Assembly (NCBI RefSeq): GCF_000282215.1
Contig: NZ_AKJS01000105.1
Coordinates: 1-64,000, forward strand
Source of the DNA: Pseudomonas sp. GM21
Lineage (GTDB): Bacteria; Pseudomonadota; Gammaproteobacteria; Pseudomonadales; Pseudomonadaceae
Direction: 5' to 3'
DNA: 64,000 nucleotides
The stretch's first letter is position 1. Every line of letters starts with the position of its first letter. A program made the translations under genes and the position numbers. The notes below the pieces were generated by a model. The model saw only the letters and a list, made by a program, of their open reading frames with translations, did not search any database and had not been told where the DNA came from. Positions 7,661 to 15,956 of the stretch are shown piece after piece.

Positions 7661-9079
7661 ATGTCTTTGCCAACATTACTGCGTGCAGCGTTTGCCGGTC
7701 TCGTACTGGCCTCATTCACCTTGTCGGCCTCGGCCGAAACCATCCGCATTGCCATCGGCACCCAGGACACCACCATCAATTGCGCCGCTGGCGGATTGCT
7801 GATCCGTGAACTCGGTCTGCTCGACAAATACCTGCCTCACGACGGCCAATACAAAGACGCCCAATATGAGGTCGAGTGGAAAAACTTCACCAGTGGCGCA
7901 CCGCTGACCAACGAGATGGTCGCCGGTAAACTCGATTTCGGCGCCATGGCCGATTTCCCCGGTTCGTTCAACGGCGTGGCATTTGAAACCGCCGGCAAGC
8001 ACAGCCTGTTTATCAGCGTGCTCTCGGGCAGCATCAAGGGCAGCGGTAACGGCATCGTGGTGCCGAGCGCTTCGGGTGTGCAGTCATTGGCGGAGTTGAA
8101 GGGCAAGACCATTTCCGTGCCGTTCGCCTCGACAGCCCACGGCATGTTGCTGCGCGCCGTGGCGGCTCAGGGTTGGGATCCGCTCAAAGACGTCAACATC
8201 ATCGCCCAGCCGCCAGAAGTCGCAGGCTCCGCGTTACAGGCCGGGAAGATCGACGCCCACGCCGACTTCGTGCCGTTCGCCGAACTGTTCCCGAGCCGTG
8301 GTTTCGCGCGCAAGATTTACGACGGCGCCCAGGCCGGGGCACCAACGTTCCACGGCGCGCTGGTGGATCAGGCGTATGCGAAGAAGTACCCGGAAATCGT
8401 CGTTGCCTATCTACGGGCAAGCATCGAAGCCAACCAGTTGCTGGCGGCGGAACCTGAGAAGTACAGCGAATTGATCGCCAAGGTCACCGGGGTCGATGCC
8501 GAGGTCAATTACCTGTTTCACGGCCCGCTGGGCGTGCAAACCCGCGACCTGAGCTGGAAGCCGGAATACCGTCAGGCGGTGGGCACCGCCATCGATACCC
8601 TCAAGTTGTTGAAGAAGGCTGATCGCGGTCTCGATCTCAATACCTTTATCGACGAGCAGTACATCCGCGCTGCGTTCAAGGCTTCGAACCTGGATTACAC
8701 CGCGCAACTGGCCAACTACGCGCAGACACCTCTGAAAGCCGTGGATGCAGCGAGCGGGAAGGCGATCACTGACGTCAACCATGTGGCGGAAATCTGGGTG
8801 CGCGGTGAACCGAAGGTTCGCCAGTACGCCTCGGCGCAAGCGGCGTTCACTGCGTTGGCCGGTTTGAAGTCGGAAGGCAAAAACATCCGCGCGGTGTATG
8901 CCCAGGCGAGTGACAGCGGGATCAAGCTGCTGGCGGATCAGGCGTGGTTTGCCAGCGATGCGAAAGGGCAGCTCAGCGCGTTCCTGCTCAAAGGCCAGGC
9001 CCAACAATTCGCCACGGCCCAGGGCGGAAAGGTCTTCGACTTCACCGAAGCCTCCACCCAATCCGTCGCCGCCCGCTAA
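7661..9079 (+). CDS. NitT/TauT-type ABC transporter substrate-binding protein with C-terminal extension
   Basis: A 472-residue periplasmic binding protein. The signal peptide covers residues 1-25 (cleavage after TLSASA). Residues about 26-330 are the SsuA/TauA/NMT1-like fold (GKLDFGAMADFPG; LAELKGKTISVPFASTAHG). About 140 further residues follow, unlike the usual 310-340-residue family members. The last ~80 of these (FLLKGQAQQFATAQGGKVFDF) recall the NosL fold, though the copper ligands of NosL are not evident. The GAGGGGA before 7661 favours that ATG over one at 7640. It should deliver the ligand of this operon to the permease/ATPase encoded next. The ligand is unknown; sulfonates, nitrate-like anions and pyrimidine precursors are all within the family's range. 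Confidence 0.85.
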   Translation: MSLPTLLRAAFAGLVLASFTLSASAETIRIAIGTQDTTINCAAGGLLIRELGLLDKYLPHDGQYKDAQYEVEWKNFTSGAPLTNEMVAGKLDFGAMADFPGSFNGVAFETAGKHSLFISVLSGSIKGSGNGIVVPSASGVQSLAELKGKTISVPFASTAHGMLLRAVAAQGWDPLKDVNIIAQPPEVAGSALQAGKIDAHADFVPFAELFPSRGFARKIYDGAQAGAPTFHGALVDQAYAKKYPEIVVAYLRASIEANQLLAAEPEKYSELIAKVTGVDAEVNYLFHGPLGVQTRDLSWKPEYRQAVGTAIDTLKLLKKADRGLDLNTFIDEQYIRAAFKASNLDYTAQLANYAQTPLKAVDAASGKAITDVNHVAEIWVRGEPKVRQYASAQAAFTALAGLKSEGKNIRAVYAQASDSGIKLLADQAWFASDAKGQLSAFLLKGQAQQFATAQGGKVFDFTEASTQSVAAR

Positions 9080-9101
9080 CCCCAAACACACCGCATTCCC
9101 C

Positions 9102-9210
9102 TGTGGGAGCGGGCTTGCCCGCGATGGAGCCAGACCAGTCGATATCTATGTCGACTGACACACCGCCATCGCGGGCAAGTCGGACCGCCGCACCGCCGCT
9201 CCCACAGGGA
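9102..9210. repeat. REP-type element with interrupted right arm
   Basis: The left arm CCTGTGGGAGCGGGCTTGCC (from 9100) faces CCATCGCGGGCAAG (from 9166) and CGCTCCCACAGGG. A short GC-rich insertion (about 9180-9197) splits the right arm. It ends only about 20 bases before the GTG start of the permease, so it lies inside the operon. Confidence 0.65.
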
Positions 9211-9231
9211 ATCAGGTTGAGAGGAAGAATT

Positions 9232-10014
9232 GTGTACCGATCCTATGCACGCTGGCTCCCCCGAGCCATGTCACTGCTGTTGTGCCTGCTGTTTTGGCAA
9301 CTCGCCGCCAGTGGTCACTGGAACCTCGGCCTGATCACCTTCGCCAACGTCCCGACGCCGCTGGCCGTCCTCCAGGCCGCGTTGGGCCTTGGCGATTCCG
9401 GCAAGCTCGGCCAACACCTGAGCAGCAGCCTCAGCCGGGTCTTCGCCGGTTACCTCGCCGCGCTGTTTATCGGCATCGCCCTGGGCCTTGTCATCGGCCG
9501 CTCGAAATGGGCCGAAGACTTACTGCTGCCACCCTTGGAAGTCCTGCGCCCGATCCCTGCTGTCGCCTGGATTCCGCTGGCGATCCTCATGTTCCCATCC
9601 TCGGAACTGTCGATGGTCTTCATCACTTTCACCGGCGCGCTGTTCCCGATTCTGCTCAACACCGTGCACGGCGTCGAAGGCGTCGACCCGCGCCTGATCG
9701 CCTCGGCCAAAAGCCTCGGGGCAGGGCGTCGGGCGATTCTGCTGGAGGTGATTTTGCCGGGCGCCGCACCGAGCATCATCACTGGCCTGGCCATCGGCAT
9801 GGGCACCTCATGGTTCTGCCTGGTGACAGCGGAAATGATCTCCGGCCAATACGGCATCGGCTATTACACCTGGGAGTCCTACACCATTCAGAACTACGCC
9901 GACATCGTCGTCGGCATGCTGCTGATCGGTGTACTCGGGATGGGCAGCAGCCTGCTGATCAAACGTCTCGGCGGGCTGTTCACGCCGTGGCACCGACCAC
10001 GAGGGAAAGCCTGA
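9232..10014 (+). CDS. ABC transporter permease (SsuC/TauC family)
   Basis: A 260-residue inner-membrane permease with about six predicted hydrophobic segments, the usual length for SsuC/TauC. The EAA loop is visible as LIASAKSLGAGRRAILLEVILPGAAPSI (shown in part: SAKSLGAGRR...LPGA), which docks onto the ATPase. I chose the GTG at 9232 because AGAGGAAG ends about 6 nt before it and it adds a basic N-terminus ahead of the first membrane segment; an ATG at 9268 lies inside that segment. The gene ends in a 1-base-shared ATGA overlap with the ATPase gene, showing tight co-translation. Together with its neighbours it forms an importer of unknown specificity. Confidence 0.9.
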   Translation: MYRSYARWLPRAMSLLLCLLFWQLAASGHWNLGLITFANVPTPLAVLQAALGLGDSGKLGQHLSSSLSRVFAGYLAALFIGIALGLVIGRSKWAEDLLLPPLEVLRPIPAVAWIPLAILMFPSSELSMVFITFTGALFPILLNTVHGVEGVDPRLIASAKSLGAGRRAILLEVILPGAAPSIITGLAIGMGTSWFCLVTAEMISGQYGIGYYTWESYTIQNYADIVVGMLLIGVLGMGSSLLIKRLGGLFTPWHRPRGKA

Positions 10015-10862
10015 TGAGCGTGATGCAAACCCCGGAAGGGCGGATTGATATTCGCCAGTTGTCCATCGTCCTCGGTGAAGGCTCGCAAGCCTTTGAAGCC
10101 GTGCAAGGTCTGGATTGCCAGATTGAAGCGGGGCAGTTCGTGTGCGTTCTCGGGCCGTCCGGTTGTGGTAAATCGACCTTGCTCGGCGCGCTGGCCGGGC
10201 ACCTGCAACCGCGTTCCGGCAGCCTCAAAGTCGATGGTGCGCAGGTCTCGGGCCCGTCGCCGCAGCGCGGCATGGTGTTCCAGCACCACACACTGTTCCC
10301 GTGGCGAACCGTGCGTGACAACGTCGCCTTCGGCCTGAAGATGCGCGGCATCGGCAAGGCTGAGCGCCACAAAGCCGCCGATGAAATCCTCGCTTTGGTG
10401 GGCCTCGAAGGCTTCGCCGAGCGCTGGCCCGATCAACTCTCCGGCGGCATGCAGCAACGGGTGGAAATTGCCCGGGTGCTGATCAACCGCCCACGCCTGT
10501 TGCTGATGGACGAACCCTTCGGCGCCCTCGACGCGCTGACCCGGTTGAACATGCAGGAGCTGTTGCTGGACATCTGGACGCGGATTCGCACCACCGTGGT
10601 GTTCGTCACCCATGACATCGACGAAGCGCTGTTCCTCGCCGATCGCCTGCTGGTCATGAGCTCGCGCCCCGGGCGGATCATCGAAGACCTGCGCCTCGAC
10701 TTTCCAAGGCCACGCACCACCGAACTGGTGACGAGCCATGAGTTCTCCCGCCTGAAGCGCCATTGCCTCGAATTACTGCGTCACGAAGACGGTCGGCAGC
10801 TACCGCGCCTGAACCCTCTCGGACTCCCCCCTGAAAACAAACTGCCGCGATTTGCCCTATGA
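10014..10862 (+). CDS. ABC transporter ATP-binding protein (SsuB/TauB family)
   Basis: A 282-residue nucleotide-binding subunit. Walker A GPSGCGKST is at 47-55, the Q-loop glutamine at 90, the signature LSGGM at 142-146, Walker B LLLMDEP at 162-168 and the H-loop histidine at 200, so it should be an active ATPase. The PFGALDALTR sequence is typical of the nitrate/sulfonate/taurine group. It starts within the permease stop codon and its own stop overlaps the start of the HEAT-repeat gene (ATGA at 10859). It energises the importer formed with the permease and the long binding protein. Confidence 0.92.
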   Translation: MSVMQTPEGRIDIRQLSIVLGEGSQAFEAVQGLDCQIEAGQFVCVLGPSGCGKSTLLGALAGHLQPRSGSLKVDGAQVSGPSPQRGMVFQHHTLFPWRTVRDNVAFGLKMRGIGKAERHKAADEILALVGLEGFAERWPDQLSGGMQQRVEIARVLINRPRLLLMDEPFGALDALTRLNMQELLLDIWTRIRTTVVFVTHDIDEALFLADRLLVMSSRPGRIIEDLRLDFPRPRTTELVTSHEFSRLKRHCLELLRHEDGRQLPRLNPLGLPPENKLPRFAL

Positions 10863-11821
10863 CCTCACTATTCGATGTAACCGATAACGAAGATATTCTC
10901 GCCCTGCAACCGCGCCTGACCGATGACGATCCCGGCGTGCGCCGCATTGCGCTGATTGAACTGGCCGACCTTGAAGAACCGGACGGCTTGCTGTGGCTGG
11001 TCAATCGACTGGCGCAAGACCCAACCGAAGAAGTCCGCGCCGAAGCCGCTCGCTTGCTTGAAGCCTGGGAAGAGGCTCCGGTGGTCGAGGCCTTGTGTCA
11101 GGCGCTGACCGATTCCTCGTTGGCCGTGCAGTCTGCCGCCGCGCAAAGCCTCAGCCTGCTCAAGAGCGAGGCGGCAGGTCGGGTGATTCTGCCGTGGACC
11201 GGGCACGCCGAGGCCAGCGTTCGCATTGCCGCGTTCAGGGCGTTGCGAGAGTTGCGTTTTCCCGAGGCCGCCGCTGCCGCGTTAAACGCGTTGACGGATG
11301 CAGACGCTAGCGTTCGTCGCGAGGCGGTGGGGGTGCTCGGCTGGCTCAAGCAGCTCGATGCGTTGCCGGATTTGGCGAGATTGGCCAGCGCCGATCCCGA
11401 TACTGAAGTGCGCCGCGCCGCCACCGGCGCCCTCGGGCTGGCTTGCGACGCTCACGTGCTGCCCGCGCTGCGCCAGGCCTTGCAAGACGACGCCTGGCAA
11501 GTACGCGAAGAAGCCGCGACCACGTTGGGCAAAGTCGGCCACATTGATGCCGGCAGCGCACTGGTCGCGGCCTTGAGCGACGATTACTGGCAAGTCCGCC
11601 TGCGCGCCACCCGCAGCCTCGGTCGATTGCGTTACGCCCCCGCCCTTGAAGCCTTGATCGAAACCCTTGGCCACCGCATCAGCAACCTGCGCAAGGAAGC
11701 CGCGCTGGCCCTTGGCGAATTGAACGAAAAGGGCGCCATCGCCCCCTTGCAGGCCGCGCAAGACGACGGCGATCCGGAAGTGCGCAAAGCCGTGCGCATC
11801 GCCTTGAGTCAACTGCAATGA
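10859..11821 (+). CDS. HEAT-repeat (PBS-lyase type) protein
   Basis: A 320-residue protein made almost entirely of about nine 31-residue HEAT-like repeats, for example DTEVRRAATGALGLACD, DDAWQVREEAATTLGKVG and DDYWQVRLRATRSLGRLR. It has no signal peptide, membrane segment or catalytic motif. Such scaffolds bind proteins; in cyanobacteria related repeats occur in phycobilin lyases, and in QueG a similar domain accompanies Fe-S redox chemistry. It overlaps the ATPase gene by 4 nt and the DUF971 gene by 4 nt. A role in assembling or chaperoning the flavoprotein/ferredoxin complex is possible but is my inference. Confidence 0.85.
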   Translation: MTSLFDVTDNEDILALQPRLTDDDPGVRRIALIELADLEEPDGLLWLVNRLAQDPTEEVRAEAARLLEAWEEAPVVEALCQALTDSSLAVQSAAAQSLSLLKSEAAGRVILPWTGHAEASVRIAAFRALRELRFPEAAAAALNALTDADASVRREAVGVLGWLKQLDALPDLARLASADPDTEVRRAATGALGLACDAHVLPALRQALQDDAWQVREEAATTLGKVGHIDAGSALVAALSDDYWQVRLRATRSLGRLRYAPALEALIETLGHRISNLRKEAALALGELNEKGAIAPLQAAQDDGDPEVRKAVRIALSQLQ

Positions 11822-12108
11822 ACCCGGTGGCGGTGGGTAATTCCTTAGGTAAACAGCAGCTGCGCTTGAACTGGCCGGATGGCCGTGAGCAGAGGCTGGG
11901 GCACGCTGAACTGAGGCGTCAGTGCCCGTGCTCGCAATGCCGGGCGTTTCGACTGCAAGGTCTGACGGTGAAGGTTGATCCGCGCATTCGCGTGGTCGAG
12001 TTGAATGTCCAAGGCTACGGCCTGCAACTGATCTTCAGCGACGGCCACGAACGCGGCATCTACCCGTGGCCGTACCTGGCACAACTCACTCCCGAACCCA
12101 CCTCATAA
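11818..12108 (+). CDS. DUF971 (GBBH-like N-terminal domain) protein
   Basis: A 96-residue single-domain protein. The family pattern is clear: LNWPDGREQRL, then LRRQCPCSQCR with closely spaced cysteines, and GIYPWPYL near the end. The domain also occurs at the N-terminus of gamma-butyrobetaine hydroxylase and fused to Mrp/ApbC Fe-S carriers, which hints at metal or Fe-S handling. It is the last gene of the unit that began with the GntR regulator and overlaps the HEAT gene by ATGA. Function in this pathway is unknown; Fe-S maturation is a guess from domain associations. Confidence 0.85.
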   Translation: MNPVAVGNSLGKQQLRLNWPDGREQRLGHAELRRQCPCSQCRAFRLQGLTVKVDPRIRVVELNVQGYGLQLIFSDGHERGIYPWPYLAQLTPEPTS

Positions 12109-12118
12109 CTCCTGTGGG

Positions 12119-12856
12119 TCAGAAGGATTTGCTGACGCTCGCCACCACGGTGGCGCTGCACAGGTCGTCGTAGCCCCAATTGCTGGTGCATTGGCTTTTC
12201 GACAGGTCGGTGTCGATGTAGGCCAGGCCCAGCAGCACCCCGGCCAGTTCGTGGGTCAGTTTGACTTCCCATTCGCGGTACGACTCTTCGCCATGACCGG
12301 AGCTCGTGAACATGCGCGGGTCCTTGAAGTCCATGTTGCCGTAGCGCAGCTTCAGGCCGGTGTCATAAGGCAACTGGGTTTCGTAACCGACATAGGTGTA
12401 CATCGAATTCTGCTCGCTATCGATGCCCGGCGCATCGTCGGAGTAATAGGCTCCGAGTTTCACCCCGTAAACGCTGAGAATGCCGTAAACCTCACTCTGG
12501 TTGAACTGGCTTTCTTTCGGATAGGTGTATTTGAGGTAGCCGATGTCGAGGTTGATGTCGTCGGTGGCTTCCCAGAGCCAGCCGCCGTAGTAGTCGACTT
12601 CCTGACGGGTTTTCAGGCCGCCGCCGAAGTCGACGTTCGAAGTCCAGGCCCCCACGTACAGACCCGTGCTGTGGGCCAGCGTTACGCCGGCCTGCGCGGC
12701 GGGGTCATTGAGTGTTTGCGAAATGCCACGGGTGCGGTAATCGCTCGCCAGGGTCAGGTCCACCAGGACGGAAAAGTCGTCGTTCAAGACGATGGCCTGG
12801 CTGCTTAGCGGCAGCATGCTCAAGGAACCGAGGGCGAACAGGGTGAAAGCTTTCAT
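12119..12856 (-). CDS. TorF-family putative porin
   Basis: A 245-residue exported protein with signal peptide MKAFTLFALGSLSMLPLSSQA. The mature start (LTLASDYRTRGISQT) is the hallmark of the Gcw_chp/TorF family, and the chain ends in SVSKSF, a terminal phenylalanine as in outer-membrane barrels. Proteins of this family are annotated as porins; the cargo is not established. It lies 126 bases downstream of an exported amidohydrolase on the same strand, so the pair may be one transcript moving and hydrolysing an amide or ester. It converges with the DUF971 gene, leaving only 10 bases between stops. Confidence 0.8.
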   Translation of the reverse strand: MKAFTLFALGSLSMLPLSSQAIVLNDDFSVLVDLTLASDYRTRGISQTLNDPAAQAGVTLAHSTGLYVGAWTSNVDFGGGLKTRQEVDYYGGWLWEATDDINLDIGYLKYTYPKESQFNQSEVYGILSVYGVKLGAYYSDDAPGIDSEQNSMYTYVGYETQLPYDTGLKLRYGNMDFKDPRMFTSSGHGEESYREWEVKLTHELAGVLLGLAYIDTDLSKSQCTSNWGYDDLCSATVVASVSKSF

Positions 12857-12982
12857 GAGTAAAGTCCCGATGCTTTTTATTGTTAGGGGCAGGATTGTTT
12901 ATGGGCCGTTTTTTTTGCGGCAAAGCTGCGCCGAACCCCGGCGTTGAACGCGGGATCGGCCAGCGGGTACAGCGGATTTTTA

Positions 12983-14725
12983 TTAGAGGGTCGGTGCGTA
13001 GACTTCGCGTCCGGCGAACCAGGTTTGCAGCACTTGGGTGTCGCTCAAGGCCTTGTCGTCGACGGTGAATACGTCACGGTCCAGCACGATGAAGTCGGCT
13101 TGCTTGCCGGGTGTCAGGGAACCGATTTGCTTCTCCAGGCCAATGGTGCGCGCCGCATTCACGGTGTAGGCGTAGAACATCGTTTCACGATCCACGGCTT
13201 CCTTGATGTTCAGCACGCCCAGCGGGCCGAGGCGGGTGATGGCCTGGGCCATGGCGTTCCATGGGTTAGGCGAAGACACCGGCCAGTCACTCGCACCGGA
13301 GATGGTCGCGCCCTGTTTGAGCAGCGAATGCGCGGGGTATTGATAACGGAAGGCGAGGGCGCTGACGTAGGGCTTGATCATGTCCGTGGTGTAATCATCG
13401 GCCGACGCCCACAGCAGTTGCATCGAGGCGATGACGCCCAGCGGTTTGAACCGCGCAAACTCCTTCGGGTTGACGATTTGCAGGTGGGTGATCGAATGCG
13501 TCACGCCGCTCTGACGATCCTTGCGCGCCTGGGCGATACCGTTCAGCGACTCACGCACTGCGCGGTCGCCGATGGCGTGGATGTGCACCAGCCAGCCGCG
13601 CTGGTCGATGGCGCTGACCAGTTCGCCAAAATGCTTCGGATCGATCAGCAATTCGCCCTGTTTGTGCGAGTTGCTGTAAGGGTCGATCATCGCCGCGCTC
13701 TGGGCCGGGAATTCGATCACGCCGTCGGCGAAGATCTTGACGCCGGGCAGGGTCAGGTTCGGGATGCCCTGAAATTGCTGGCGGACTTTATCCAGTGTGT
13801 CGAGGTCGGCCGGTATGCTTTTCGGATTGGCCACCAGCAGGGCGGCGACGTGGGCGCTCATGCCACCGGTTTCGGACAATGCTTTATAAGCGGGCAGCAC
13901 GCCGACGGTTTTCTCCGTGGGCTTGAGCGCGAACAGCGGTTCGCCCGGCGCGGCGTTGGCGGCGGGGTCCATCCACGCCGTGATGCCGACGCTGTTGTTG
14001 TAGCGCACGGCCGATTGGGCAGCCTTGAGCATATCGGCGGCGCTCGGCACCGGTATTTTCGAGGACACCCGGTCCCAACCGGCGTCAACCAGGAAGCCGT
14101 TAGGGGTGCCATCGGCACGTTTGCCGATGGTGTCCGCTTCGGCCGCGGGCAAGGTCTTGAGCAATGCGGCATCAATCCCGGCGCGCTTGAGCATGAAGTC
14201 GTTGGCCCAGGCGGTGTGGTGGTCGCTGCCGGTAAACACCACGGGCACGTCGGCCCATTCACCTTGGTTGAATTTGTTGCCCAGCTCCTCGGCCTTGGCC
14301 CAGTAGACCGAACTCATGCCGGCGATGGTCAGCACATCGCCGTGTCTGGCCTTGCCGTCATCACGCCAGCCGCGCAGGCGTTTTTCCAGTTCGTCGAGGC
14401 CGACCACCTCGTCTTCCATGTTGGCCGAGACCATTTCCAGACCGCCGAAAATCGCATGGGAATGGGTGTCGATCAGGCCGGGCATCAGGGTTTTGCCGCC
14501 CAGATCCACCACTTTTGTTTCCGGTGTGATCAAGGCTTTGATCTGTGCATCGCTGCCGACTTGCAGCACCTTGCCGTCCTGAACCGCCAGCGCCTGCACC
14601 TTCGGTTGGGCACGGTCGGCGGTGAAAATCTTGCCATTGATCAGCACCAGATCGGTGGCTGCCATGGCTTCCATCGAGGCAAAACTAACAGCGGCTATCA
14701 AGAGATTCGGGATGAATCTTTTCAT
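12983..14725 (-). CDS. Exported amidohydrolase (YtcJ-like, amidohydrolase 3 family)
   Basis: A 580-residue metal-dependent hydrolase. The signal peptide MKRFIPNLLIAAVSFASMEAMA puts it in the periplasm. The metal-site start is LMPGLIDTHSHAIFGG; further histidine motifs are VHIHAIGDRAV and TISGASDWPVSS, and the C-terminal beta domain closes with LTPGKQADFIVLDRD. The family hydrolyses amides, formamides and related bonds, but the substrate is rarely predictable. A LysR gene is divergent from it across about 100 bases, and a porin gene follows it, suggesting a small LysR-controlled catabolic unit. A second, distantly similar amidohydrolase lies at 39386. Confidence 0.85.
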   Translation of the reverse strand: MKRFIPNLLIAAVSFASMEAMAATDLVLINGKIFTADRAQPKVQALAVQDGKVLQVGSDAQIKALITPETKVVDLGGKTLMPGLIDTHSHAIFGGLEMVSANMEDEVVGLDELEKRLRGWRDDGKARHGDVLTIAGMSSVYWAKAEELGNKFNQGEWADVPVVFTGSDHHTAWANDFMLKRAGIDAALLKTLPAAEADTIGKRADGTPNGFLVDAGWDRVSSKIPVPSAADMLKAAQSAVRYNNSVGITAWMDPAANAAPGEPLFALKPTEKTVGVLPAYKALSETGGMSAHVAALLVANPKSIPADLDTLDKVRQQFQGIPNLTLPGVKIFADGVIEFPAQSAAMIDPYSNSHKQGELLIDPKHFGELVSAIDQRGWLVHIHAIGDRAVRESLNGIAQARKDRQSGVTHSITHLQIVNPKEFARFKPLGVIASMQLLWASADDYTTDMIKPYVSALAFRYQYPAHSLLKQGATISGASDWPVSSPNPWNAMAQAITRLGPLGVLNIKEAVDRETMFYAYTVNAARTIGLEKQIGSLTPGKQADFIVLDRDVFTVDDKALSDTQVLQTWFAGREVYAPTL

Positions 14726-14828
14726 TGAATGTTTCCTTGTTATTGCGTCTGATGGCCAGATTAGTGGCTGCTGGTGCGCAGCAGAACGCCTTCCTCACGA
14801 AAAACGTTTTTGCCGGAATGGAAAAAGT

Positions 14829-15761
14829 ATGGACAAGTTGGGTGCGTTGAAAATGTTCGTGGTCACGGCGCAACTCGGCAGTTTCAGCCGCGCCGCCGAG
14901 CAACTGGGCAAGACCCCGTCGGCCCTGACCAAAGCGGTCAACCACCTGGAAGCCGAACTCGGCGCGCGCTTGTTTGAGCGCAGCACCCGGCGGATCTTGC
15001 TCACCGAATCCGGGCGGCTCTATCTGGAAACCGCACGCCAGGTGTTGCAGCGGCTGGAGGAGGCCGGCGAGGAAATCGAGCAGTTGCAGCATGGCCTGCG
15101 CGGCAACCTGAAAATCACTGCGCCGCTGGCCTATGGGCAGGCATTTCTCGATCAGGTGTGTGGCGGTTTTCTGGAGCAATACCCGCAGATCAATCTGCAG
15201 GTGGACCTGTGCGATGAGTTCGTCAATCTGCTGGAAAGCGGCTACGACCTGGCCCTGCGCGAAGGCCATGACGATTTGCCGGGGTTGATTGCCCGCGTCG
15301 TCGGTAGCAATCGCCTGGCTCTGTGTGGCAGCCCGGCCTATCTGGCGCGTAAAACAGTGGCCGTCACCCCGCACACCCTCGATGACCATGAGTGGCTGCT
15401 GTACCGCCATCCGTTGCTCAGCCGCGAATTCTGGTGGGTCGAGCGCGACGGGCAACGCCTGAGCCTGCCACAGCCGCAAAATCCGCGACTGCGCAGCGAC
15501 AACTACGACTTGTTGCTGGCCAACGCGCTGGCCGGGCGCGGTTTGCTGCACACGCCGTTGTGGAGCGCCGCGCCGTACATCGCCGATGGCCGGCTGGTGC
15601 AGGTGATGGCTGACTACGACATCGACCCGGACAGCTTTGGCCCGCACATTCTGGCGGTGTACCCGAGCCATCGGCGGGCGACCGCGAAGGTGCTGGCGTT
15701 TATCGATTACATCGCAGGGTTTCTGACGGCTCGTGGCTTGAGCGAAGACGACGGCAGTTGA
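14829..15761 (+). CDS. LysR-family transcriptional regulator
   Basis: A 310-residue regulator. The N-terminal winged helix is MFVVTAQLGSFSRAAEQLGK...AVNHLEAELGARLFERSTR (residues about 7-60), followed by a type-2 periplasmic-binding-like effector domain. It reads away from the amidohydrolase gene and most likely controls it and the porin, in the usual LysR divergent arrangement. I chose the ATG at 14829, which starts immediately before the conserved LGALKMFV; the open frame extends upstream but without a recognisable LysR sequence. A perfect palindrome follows the stop and may terminate the transcript. Confidence 0.88.
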   Translation: MDKLGALKMFVVTAQLGSFSRAAEQLGKTPSALTKAVNHLEAELGARLFERSTRRILLTESGRLYLETARQVLQRLEEAGEEIEQLQHGLRGNLKITAPLAYGQAFLDQVCGGFLEQYPQINLQVDLCDEFVNLLESGYDLALREGHDDLPGLIARVVGSNRLALCGSPAYLARKTVAVTPHTLDDHEWLLYRHPLLSREFWWVERDGQRLSLPQPQNPRLRSDNYDLLLANALAGRGLLHTPLWSAAPYIADGRLVQVMADYDIDPDSFGPHILAVYPSHRRATAKVLAFIDYIAGFLTARGLSEDDGS

Positions 15762-15790
15762 GTCTTCGTTTACACACTGGCCCGGCCCCT

Positions 15791-15867
15791 GTAGCAGCTG
15801 TCGAGTGAAACGAGGCTGCGATTTTTACAGACAAAATCGCAGCCTCGTTTCACTCGACAGCTGCTAC
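15791..15867. repeat. Perfect 35-nt inverted repeat (REP-type), possible terminator
   Basis: Bases 15791-15825 (GTAGCAGCTGTCGAGTGAAA...) and 15833-15867 are exact reverse complements separated by seven bases. The arm starts with the same GTAGCAGCTG as the copies at 2284, 4380 and 21754, but the inner part differs (ends ...GCTGCGATTTT). As RNA it would form a very stable hairpin after the LysR stop. The gap to lexA2 has no gene. Confidence 0.8.
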
Positions 15868-15939
15868 ATGGCTCCTACGCAGCTCCTACGCAGAGTTCCT
15901 ACACGACGCCTACAAGTCCTTGTCAGGGAAATGCCAAAA

Positions 15940-15955
15940 GAGTACAAATGTACTC
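15940..15955 (+). promoter_or_regulatory. LexA2-type operator GAGTAC-N4-GTACTC
   Basis: Perfect 6-nt arms GAGTAC (15940-15945) and GTACTC (15950-15955) around AAAT. P. putida LexA2 has been reported to recognise a GTAC-N4-GTGC-type site unlike the E. coli CTG-N10-CAG box, and this matches that form. The site overlaps the first of two candidate ATGs of lexA2 (15948), which is why I prefer the ATG at 15957. It should silence the whole four-gene cassette until DNA damage. Confidence 0.75.
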
Positions 15956-15956
15956 C

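Noticed and set aside
8944..9231. Permease start upstream of 9232
   Set aside because: The extra frame runs through the end of the binding-protein gene and the REP element; no membrane or family sequence there.
12944..14728. A 594-codon open frame antisense to the amidohydrolase
   Set aside because: Composition and repetitiveness are those of a mirror frame in GC-rich DNA; the minus-strand gene has a signal peptide and clear amidohydrolase motifs.
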